This document shows positions 27,440-34,477 of a DNA stretch of 34,477 bases, piece by piece. Source of the DNA: Chara braunii (taxonomy: Eukaryota > Streptophyta > Charophyceae > Charales > Characeae); the NCBI GenBank assembly GCA_003427395.1, contig BFEA01000763.1, forward strand, positions 81,013-115,489. Reading direction: 5' to 3'. The notes beneath the pieces are model-generated. The model searched no databases. It worked only from the letters and a program-made list of their open reading frames with translations, and was not told where the DNA came from. Each line of letters begins with the position of its first letter. Position 1 is the first letter of the stretch. Both the position numbers and the translations under genes were made by a program.

Positions 27440-28065
27440 GGCCCGATGGACCACAGAGCCAAAAGGCCGAGAAAGGTAGGCGGTTCGTTTGAGGCGAATC
27501 TCATTCAATTTTGGATGCGAGATGTGATCATGACATGATTACCCCATACACTCTGTTCTTGAACTGTCAATAATTTCCCCCATGGGCGAAAGCGCAGGGG
27601 GATTTGACTACCATTGATGCGTGTGACGCTCTTGAGTAGATGCGCTATGTGTGTAACTCTCTTTGAGTAGATGCGCTATGCGTTAAAGAATTGAATTGAA
27701 CTTAGAAAAAATAGAAAATTTGCAAGAATATAATAAAGAATAATAATAAATATAAATAATAAAAATACCCAAATATAAAATAAAAATATCCAATATATAT
27801 ATATTTGAATAACCAAATGTATTTTATAGAATTTATTCAATAATATTGAATAAAATTTTGAATTTCAATAATGCAATCTTACATTTACATTACTGTAACT
27901 CTCTTGACTAGATGCGCTGTTGTGTGTAATCGTGAAGTTTATGTCAGTTGGAATACCTTGAGGTTTTCCTGATAGGGGTCGCTGAGAGCGCTCTGCACTT
28001 AGTGCTCCTAAGAGTATATATATAGGTAGATTATCATTTACAGTGTAATCAGTGAGGGGATTCTG
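27440..28065 (+). other. AT-rich flank of the hammerhead, with short direct repeats
   Basis: GAGTAGATGCGCTAT occurs twice near 27634-27680 and CTAGATGCGCTGT near 27906. A very AT-rich 200-bp block (27680-27890) lies between them. A TATA-like AGTATATATATAGG starts at 28013, about 50 bp before the ribozyme. This could be the body or terminal repeat of the retroelement that carries the ribozyme; no ORF is present. Confidence 0.35.
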
Positions 28066-28123
28066 CAGACTGTTGAGGGTTCAGCCTCCTGATGAGTCGG
28101 TGAAACTTCGACGAAACAGTTTG
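28066..28123 (+). ncRNA. type III hammerhead self-cleaving ribozyme
   Basis: All core elements are present in order. Stem III 5' strand CAGACTGT (28066-28073) pairs with ACAGTTTG (28116-28123; 8 bp, one G-U). The cleavage-site base is T (28074, a GUU triplet). Stem I is GAGG/CCTC (28075-28078, 28085-28088) with loop GTTCAG. The catalytic box CTGATGA is at 28089-28095. Stem II is GTCG/CGAC (28096-28099, 28109-28112) with a 9-nt loop. The GAA box is at 28113-28115, followed by A15.1. Stem III holds the open ends, so it is type III. Self-scission should occur after 28074. In plants and algae such motifs are known in retrozymes, and in other eukaryotes in Penelope-like elements. Confidence 0.88.
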
Positions 28124-28674
28124 TCACAGCCCCTCGTTTGTTGTCCTCTTCTTTCTCTCTGGCTACGGTTTACCGGGCAGTTCTGTTTGTGACGATATAT
28201 ATATATATATATATGAATTGACTGCGGGATGCGTGAGAAGTGCTTCGAATTGTCAGGACAGTTCGTAATTGCTTAAAATTTTAAGACTCTTCGAAGGGTT
28301 GACGGGCTTTTTTTTTTTTTTTTTTTTTTTTTATGAAAGGTAAGCTATGTTCTTCTCTCATATTCATTATTTTTCTGTTCTGTTTTCTTTGTTTTTTCCC
28401 TCTCATCTATTTCATCATTCTAGGTAGTACGCATCTATCTCATCCTCGCACTAGTCTATGTATAGTACGGGGGAACACCAACCAACCAACCCGGATCTCT
28501 TCCCAGGGCCCCAGCCCAAGGGGGGGTAAGTTGGCACCACCTTTCTTGAGAGACTGGAAAGAAGGTTGGTGCAGTGCTCTACGTTGAATGACAGTGTTCC
28601 ACGCTCTCGAAATTGCACGCAAATTTCCCTGGTTTCTTTATCAGAGGCAGTGTTTGACTTTATGTGAAAAAAAA

Positions 28675-29063
28675 GGGATAATTTGCGAAATACCCCCATA
28701 AGTTGAGATATATGCCAAAATGCCCCTGAAAGATGTGGGTACAGCGGAATGCCCTTTTGGGACGAAATCTTTGTGTTGTGCCCATGTCAGAAGGGTGTGC
28801 AACTTTGCAATCTGGACCTCCCCGTTTGGGCATATTGGCGTTTCGCAATAGCGCCCAGGAAAAGTAGGCAAGTACTGGGGCATTTTGCAAAGTTGGATGG
28901 TACCAGATAGGGGTATATTGCAAAGATGGGGGTACAACCGATGCCAGGGGTGTTTCACAAAATATNTTTTTGTCAGAGGGGCATTCCGCTCTACCCACAT
29001 CTTTTAGGGGCACTTTGGCATGTACCTCAAGTTATGGGGGTATTTTGCAAATTCTCCCCCCCC
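28675..29063. mobile_element. 389-bp long-TIR element flanked by A-runs
   Basis: Left arm AATTTGCGAAATACCCCCAT, CATGCCAAAATG-like text, CCCCTGAAAGATGTGGGTA and GCGGAATGCCC are mirrored at the right as GGGGCATTCCGC, TACCCACATCTTTTAGGGGC, ATGGGGGTATTTTGCAAATT. Arms are about 90 bp. A8 precedes (28667-28674) and A7 follows (29064-29070), which could be a 7-8 bp target duplication. One ambiguous base lies at 28966. No transposase. Confidence 0.75.
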
Positions 29064-29334
29064 AAAAAAACTGAGGTGTATCGAGATTTTTAGATCGAGA
29101 TTCTGGGCCTCGATCCACCACTGACCAAATAAGAAAACAGATCATGAATCTTCCGCTATAACATGGAAAGATGAACCGCCATAATTTTTTTGTTTTATTC
29201 ATTTTTTATTTCTCTTTTTTTTTCTTTTCTTTGGGGGGAGGGTTGCTTGTGCATGTGGCGAGTGTTGGGCGAGGGTCTTTCTCTACTGAACAAACATTCG
29301 ATATGTATATAATGCTGGAGGGTGGTTCCGATAC

Positions 29335-29571
29335 ATGCAAACCGTTAGATCAGCCAGAATGTATCATGGCGAAGAAGCAGTCCAGGTACGCATTGAATGT
29401 GAGCTGGTGGACGGAGGCCTGTGGTCTCCCTTTCGGAATGAAGACTTACAGGAGTATGCCGTGTTCTCCCTTCAGCAAGCGTGGCGTCACGATGTTCTGC
29501 ATCTGCACGATGCATGCGGGCAGGTGCAGTTGTACGTGAGCACCTGGCGAGTGAGGGCATGCAGACGCTGA
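29335..29571 (+). CDS. possible protein fragment, unknown
   Basis: The frame reads YHGEEAVQVRIECELVDGGL, then WSPFRNEDLQEYAVFSLQQA, WRHDVLHLHDACGQVQLYV and ends RACRR-stop. Composition is protein-like and better than the overlapping 29171-29539 frame. I do not recognise it, and it has no promoter or partner nearby. Confidence 0.2.
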   Translation: MQTVRSARMYHGEEAVQVRIECELVDGGLWSPFRNEDLQEYAVFSLQQAWRHDVLHLHDACGQVQLYVSTWRVRACRR

Positions 29572-29710
29572 ACGTCCGAGCCCTTGTTTTTCTTTTTTTC
29601 GTCGGCCCCAGTTTTTTTCAAGTCTTTAAATTTACTTTTTTACTTTTCTTCCTTTTCTTACAGTGCCGCACAGGTCATAATAGGCCATGACTCGTGTGCT
29701 AGTGGAACCG

Positions 29711-29749
29711 TGCGTGTGTGTGTGTGTGTGTGTGTGAGAGAGATAGAGT

Positions 29750-29782
<33 letters not shown>

Positions 29783-29830
29783 TGGAGTGTGGCCGTCATG
29801 CGCGCGCGCAGGTGTGGGTGTGGGTGTGTG

Positions 29831-29910
<80 letters not shown>
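29711..29910. repeat. (TG)n and (GA)n microsatellites, duplicated block
   Basis: A GTGTGT run followed by GAGAGA occurs at 29711-29781 and again at 29838-29910, separated by GC-rich text. SLSLSL and HTHTHT frames across it are artefacts. Confidence 0.9.
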
Positions 29911-29914
<4 letters not shown>

Positions 29915-30102
29915 ATGAAGTGGCCGTGTAGCCATGGAGGTGCGCTGAAAACATGCACCTTACCGCCGCTACGGTAGGGGCATATGGAAAAATTTGGTGC
30001 TGGTACTCAACGGCTATCCGGTAGGGGCATACTGCAGATGGGGAATGGGTAGCTGTAGGGGCATAACGAAAATATTTCAGGCCCAGCTGACGCGGGAGTT
30101 TT

Positions 30103-30166
30103 ATGGAAAATGTGAATCGTGGTCAGAGGGTCACATGGAAAATGTGAATCGTGGTCAGAGGGTCAC
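30103..30166 (+). repeat. 32-bp tandem repeat, 2 copies
   Basis: ATGGAAAATGTGAATCGTGG and TCAGAGGGTCAC occur at 30103 and 30135 without change. Confidence 0.95.
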
Positions 30167-30980
30167 GACAGGTTAAGTGGGCCTCCGCAGGGTCGCGATG
30201 CAAAATACTGGAAATTACTGGGGCTCCAGACAAATTTCCCTTGACGTTGACGGTGTATGCACCACCTCGACTGAGGGTGTACTCCCTCCCATTAACGGTA
30301 CGACTACTTTGACTTGGTTCTGGGCATCGTGATTACGGTCAGATGCATCTACTTCTGGCCGTAATTGCATTCGTATACATCTAGGAAAACGCTGGTGTGA
30401 GTATGCCTTGGAAGTTCGCGAAGTGGTGGGAACAGGGGATTCGTGAAAACCTAACAAAACATATTGTTAGGTTTGCAAAATCGTGTTTGAAGTTTTACAA
30501 CAGCTGATTTTCGCCCCTCAGTAAGAACCCCAATTTCGGCGGCAGTGAAATGAGCGGGAAAAAAGGGGAGGAAAAACCTTTGGGGAGGACCATTGGGAAA
30601 AACGACGAACAAATAACATTTACGACTGCAAATCGCAAGCAGGTGTTGTGCACAATCTTGAGGGAGTAAAAATCTCATATCTTTTGCAAGCATTAGATGC
30701 CGGCTCTAGAAAGGACCCCAACTTTGCAGCTCTCGCTTAGGTCGAGAGTTCCCATTTATAGTCCTATAATTGCATTTTCGCAAAAGTGCGTTTTTTGCTG
30801 ACATATACGCTACCGACCCCGGGCCAAAAACGGCGTGCGGCTTTCAACAGCATGTTAGGGTAGACTTACAGTTCAAAAAATACATTCTGCCAGAAAACCA
30901 GTTTCGAAGGCTTAATACAAGCTTGTTTCAGTCTCCTTTAAGTTCGTGTTTGCCGAGCCTGACTTTTAAGCTTTGTCAAA
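30167..30980. other. no gene recognised
   Basis: Only short unsupported frames. An isolated TTTATAGTCCTATAA, the core of the 70-bp array further on, already appears at about 30756. Confidence 0.4.
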
Positions 30981-30984
30981 ACCG

Positions 30985-31940
30985 CTTATAGTCCTAAAAG
31001 TGTGAAGCCGGAAAATAGCAAGGACGTCGTCATTTGAAATTAGGATTTATAGTCCTATAAAGGTCTCTACAACCAATCCGAAAACGAGCCTCAACTTGTT
31101 AAGTTGACATTCATATTTATAGTCCTATAAAGGTTTGTACAAGCAATCCGAAAAAGAGCCTCAACTTGTTCAGTTGAAGTTCATATTTATAATCCTATAA
31201 AGGTCTCTTCCCAGAATGATGAAGACAAGGATGTTTTTTCCAGTTGAAGTTACAATTTATAGTCCTATAAATATCTCTTCCCCAAATCCGAAAACTAGGC
31301 AAGACTTCATCAGTCGAATATAAGCTTTATAGTCCTATAAATATCTCTTCTGGACATTCGAAAAATAAACTGGAGTTCGTCGGTTGAAGTTCGGATTTAT
31401 AGTACTATAAATGTCTCTTATCCAAATCTGAAAAAAAATACGCGAGACTTCTTCAATTGACAAAAATATTTAAAGTCCTAAAAATATCCCCTCCTCGGAT
31501 CTGAAAAATAGGCAAAATTCTCTGCAATAAATTTCGTAGTCCTAAAAAGTCATCTTCGTCCAAATGTTTGAAAAATAGGCAAGATTCTCTGCAAGACATT
31601 TCGTAGTCCTAAAAAGTCATCTTCGTCCAAATGTTTTTCCCGACATTCTCCGAGAATCTGTTCACAGTCCTGAAATCCGAAAAATAAACTGGAGTTCGTC
31701 GGTTGAAATTAAAATTTGTAGTCCTATTAATGTCTCTTCCCTAAATCAAATAAAAAATACGCAAGATTTCTTCAATTGACAAAAAAATTTAAAGTCCTAA
31801 AAATATCCCCTTCTCGGATCTGAAAAATAGGCAAGATTCTCTGCAAAACAATTCGTAGTCTTAAAAAAGTCATCTTCGTCCAAATGTTTTTTCCGATATT
31901 CTCCGAGAATCTGTTCGCAGTCCTACCAAGCCATCTCCAC
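30985..31940 (+). repeat. 70-bp array built on a 16-bp palindrome
   Basis: TTTATAGTCCTATAAA (perfect palindrome around TC) or a close variant starts at 31046, 31116, 31186, 31256, 31326 and 31396, exactly 70 bp apart. Between copies lie ATCTCTTC, AATCCGAAAA and CAGTTGAAGTT-like text. From about 31469 the period loosens (60-73 bp) and the core becomes AGTCCTAAAAA. Two larger blocks also repeat (AAATAAACTGGAGTTCGTCG near 31363 and 31681; CCAAATGTTT with CTCCGAGAATCTGTTC near 31627 and 31880). Confidence 0.9.
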
Positions 31941-32089
31941 CTACTAAAAAAAAAAAAACCGAAACGACGCAAGCGGGTCCGCAAAACGACGGAAAACGAT
32001 AAGCAACGCATTTCTCCGTACTTCAGCGGTAGATTCCAAAATGAAACGACGGGAGCGAGCCCACAAAACGACAAAAAAAAAAAAGAAAA

Positions 32090-32860
32090 TGACACAGGTG
32101 AAAAGTCGTGACTTTTAGATGCAAGCAGCAACACACCAATGAAAATTCGAAAAACTACAAGGTTGTCATCGCGTAGTTAAAGGAGGTCACAATCAGGTAC
32201 CTTAGGAGTGAAGTCCGACGGGCACCCGGTGAACAGTCACATCCCAGAGTGGTAAGAGTCACATCCCGCAGTCAGAAGTCATGTTCTACAGGTGAAAAGT
32301 CTTGACTCTTAGATGCATCCAGCAGCACACCAATGAAAATTCGGGAAACTACAAGGCTGTCGTCGCGTGGTTAAAGGAGGTCACATTCAGGTACCTTAGG
32401 AGTCAAGTCCAACAGTCACCCGGTGAACAGTCACATCCCAGAGTGGTGAGAGTCACATTCCGCAGTCAGGTACTTTAGGAGTCAAGTCCAACAGGCAGCC
32501 GGTGAAAAGTCACATCCCAGAGTGGTAAGAGTCACATAACCGCAGTCAAAAGTCATGTTCCACAGGTGAAAAGTCGTGACTCATAGTTGCGAGCCGCAAC
32601 ACACCAATGAAAATTCGGGAAACTACAAGGCTGTCGTTGCGCGGTTTTAAGTAGGTCATGGTCAGGTACCTTGGGAGTCAAGTCCAACAAGCACCCGGTG
32701 AACACTCACATCCCAGAGTCAAAGGTGAAAAGTCATATCCCACAGGCAAAGGACACTTCCCCGGGCAAAAGTCCTGTCCCGGAGGTAAGAGTCATATCCC
32801 ACAGTCAAAGTCATGATCCACAGGTGAAAAGTCGTGACCCGCAGATGCAATATAAGGACT
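32090..32860 (+). repeat. compound 195/78-bp tandem array
   Basis: CACCAATGAAAATTCG starts at 32134, 32329 and 32602. Units also share GGTGAAAAGTCGTGAC, CAGGTACCTTAGGAGTCAAG, CACCCGGTGAACAGTCACAT and CCCAGAGTGGTAAGAGTCAC. The last two blocks are themselves repeated once more near 32465-32535, adding about 78 bp. Frames across it (for example the His/Ser/Gln-rich 32671-32985) are repeat products. Confidence 0.85.
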
Positions 32861-33248
32861 TGCCAGCCACACTTTCGGACAGATTGCCCATTCGTGAGAA
32901 GTGTGGAAGTGGTGTTGGAGCGCTTGTGCGCTTTTCGCGAGTAACATGCGTGCGAGAGCCCTGTTGGGCAACGCTGCTCTATTAGAGAAGGCGGCCCTAG
33001 CATCATAACTACGAGTCTAGCGGCCCATCCATTTGAGTGTCGGGAGCCAGGGCGAGCAGCGGGAGAGGTGTTGAGGGGAAAGGGGGAAAGACGTATAGAG
33101 CAGGGTACGGCGCCAGTAGAGCACGAGCCGTTTTTGGGCACAGCTCCTTCTAACTTCGTTCAACACGGTTCAAAGTACAACGAAGTGCAGCGGTCGTTGA
33201 ACAAGTTCTTTGACAAGGTGACACGAGATCCCTCGCCGTCGCCGTTGA

Positions 33249-33755
33249 ACAACTTCATACTGTCTTCGGAAAACGCCTCGCCGTCGCCGATCTCCTGCAC
33301 GAGATCCCTACTCCATACGATACGAAGCACTTAAAGAAGACAAAGAGCATCGAGTTTACATTGCTTACAGAGAGACAAAGCTTGCTAAGTATCGCCAGCG
33401 AGGACTAGAAGACATTGATCGCGGAGTTAAACATCTCCTTGAAGACTCGGAAGAATCCGAGAGTAAACGACAACGATGTCTTCAGAAAGCAGAAAAAATG
33501 AAGGCCATCATCGACGCTGGCAACATTGATGAACACGGAGATTACAGTAGTGAGGACGAAATCCTGAAAGAGCAGATACAAGATTTTGAGGGATACAACA
33601 AGGATTCTGAGAGTTCAAATGAAGAAGATGTCATCACTGACTACGGTGCGAGCGATACAGAGGCTGATCAGGCACCAAATTCCCTAGATGATGAAGATAA
33701 CTCCACCTCTTCGTACTCCTCGGAGACTAGCGTCGACGACAATGATTCAGACTAG
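33249..33755 (+). CDS. acidic C-terminal protein region, unknown
   Basis: The frame is open from 33249 to the TAG at 33753, with the first ATG only at 33498. Before it lie a basic stretch (RKTPRRRRSPARDPY) and a charged helical stretch (YEALKEDKEHRVYIAYRETK, YRQRGLEDIDRGVKHLLEDS). The end is strongly acidic and Ser-rich (YSSEDEILKEQIQDFEGYNK, SNEEDVITDYGASDTEADQA, TSVDDNDSD). It looks like the regulatory tail of a nuclear protein or the last exon of a gene. An overlapping upstream frame (33068-33334, KYNEVQRSLNKFFDKVTRD) may be an earlier part after a shift or splice. No family is recognised. Confidence 0.4.
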   Translation, partial: TTSYCLRKTPRRRRSPARDPYSIRYEALKEDKEHRVYIAYRETKLAKYRQRGLEDIDRGVKHLLEDSEESESKRQRCLQKAEKMKAIIDAGNIDEHGDYSSEDEILKEQIQDFEGYNKDSESSNEEDVITDYGASDTEADQAPNSLDDEDNSTSSYSSETSVDDNDSD

Positions 33756-33783
33756 GCGCGCGCACGCGCGCGCGCGCGCGCGG

Positions 33784-33860
<77 letters not shown>

Positions 33861-34118
33861 CAAGACGAATGACTTTCAGTGACCGCGATAATGTGAGCTG
33901 ATTGGTTGTCTTCATCGTCTTCACTAGTGAACAGTGCCACGATAATGATTCAGACTAGGCGCGCGCGCGAGAGAGAGCGAGAGCGAGAGAGAGAGAGAGA
34001 GAGACAGAGAGAGAGAGAGAAAGAGAGAGAGAGACATCAAGATGAATGACTTTCAGTGACCGCGATAATGTGAGCTGATTGGTTGTCTTCATCGTCTTCA
34101 CCAGCGAACAGTGCCACG
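33741..34118 (+). repeat. 203-bp tandem duplication of the acidic ORF end
   Basis: AATGATTCAGACTAGGCGCG, encoding the final NDSD and stop, begins at 33741 and again at 33944. Both are followed by a CG run, a (GA)n tract, ACATCAAGA.GAATGACTTT, CAGTGACCGCGATAATGTGA and GAACAGTGCCACG. The second copy has a shorter (GA)n tract. Confidence 0.92.
33785..33858. repeat. (GA)n microsatellite
   Basis: About 37 GA dinucleotides directly after a (CG)n run; the counterpart in the second duplicate unit is at about 33968-34034. Confidence 0.95.
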
Positions 34119-34477
34119 TGGCACTCCAATGTGATCTGCAACTTTCAGGCTCGTTCGTCATCAGTTAACGATCATATTCTTTATTACTCGAGACGTTGGC
34201 TTGACGCTGGCCGTGCGCAGGCACTCTAGACGACAACGCGGGACTGTGGCAGCATGCTGCCGTTTTGTTCACTGTGCGCCGGACGTTGTTGTTGTGGCGC
34301 ATGCCACCTGTGTACATTGTTGATGTGGCGCATGCGACGTGTCTCACGTAAGGAATTGGACTTTTAGCGCGCCACGTGTCGTACATGTGGAAGAGTCGGG
34401 TTGTTATAGCATGCCTCGTGTTGCACTCTCACACACGTGGAGTGCAACTTTAGCAACCCACGTGTCACAAATGTGGA
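34111..34477. promoter_or_regulatory. cluster of four G-box (CACGTG) elements
   Basis: CACGTG occurs at 34115-34120 (inside the 14-bp palindrome GTGCCACGTGGCAC), 34373-34378, 34434-34439 and 34459-34464, with related GACGTGTC and GCGCATGC motifs between. In plants CACGTG is bound by bZIP and bHLH factors in light and abscisic-acid responses, and ACGTGTC is the ABRE form. It may belong to a gene beyond the window edge. It also looks like a degenerate short repeat, so regulation is not proven. Confidence 0.4.

Noticed and set aside
32671-32985. 104-aa ORF with HIPQAK/SHDPQVK repeats
   Set aside because: It is entirely within the 195/78-bp tandem array and repeats with it.
34145-34175. Second hammerhead candidate on the minus strand (CTGATGA followed by GAAA)
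   Set aside because: The intervening CGAACGAGCCT cannot form stem II (no closing pair), and no flanking helices fit.

Overview
This is a repeat-dominated stretch of a nuclear eukaryotic genome, most likely a streptophyte (a charophyte alga such as Chara, or a plant). The evidence is a plant-type PR-1/CAP protein, a decayed chromosomal Ty3/gypsy retroelement, a degenerate plant-like U6 snRNA copy, tRNA-derived SINE-like units, several foldback/MITE families and a hammerhead ribozyme. There are no operons or bacterial-style gene packing. The genus is an inference.

Layout. 1-1500: GC-rich palindromes and a large foldback element with a (TA)n loop. 1507-5250: a decayed Ty3/gypsy pol (RNase H end, PHD-like finger, integrase) followed by an extra 3' ORF region. 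That region is broken by an assembly artefact: a Nextera mate-pair junction adapter (4752-4789) lies between two identical 209-bp copies. 5250-7900: minisatellite, purine-rich DNA and an LTR-like TATA region. 7920-12013: three satellite families end to end (periods 91, 80 and 53 bp), with a 125-bp N gap in the third. 12.3-15.1 kb: no convincing gene. 15117-16004: an orphan ORF of 295 aa. 17097-17443: a near-perfect 347-bp palindrome with a possible 4-bp target duplication. 18446-20055: duplicated CxxC ORFs with no recognised family. 20405-20735: two related foldback elements.

The best-supported protein-coding gene is the intronless CAP/PR-1-like gene at 22260-23186, whose last codons, stop and 3' flank are repeated twice more downstream. 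23.7-25.4 kb holds a 105-bp TA-flanked MITE, SINE-like tRNA-derived units on the minus strand, and U6 snRNA-derived fragments that have been amplified with their flank. 26354-26934 is a TIR element containing a tRNA-like sequence and a second 105-bp MITE. 28066-28123 is a complete type III hammerhead ribozyme fold, the most striking functional RNA here. 28675-29063 is another long-TIR element flanked by A-runs. 30.9-32.9 kb contains a 70-bp array built on the palindrome TTTATAGTCCTATAAA and a second, 195/78-bp array. 33249-33755 encodes an acidic C-terminal protein region whose end is also tandemly duplicated with its stop codon. The window closes with a cluster of four G-box (CACGTG) motifs.

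The genes do not form a pathway. The common theme is local amplification (satellites, tail duplications of genes, amplified snRNA fragments) and nested non-autonomous elements. Everything was read by eye; no alignment or database search was run.
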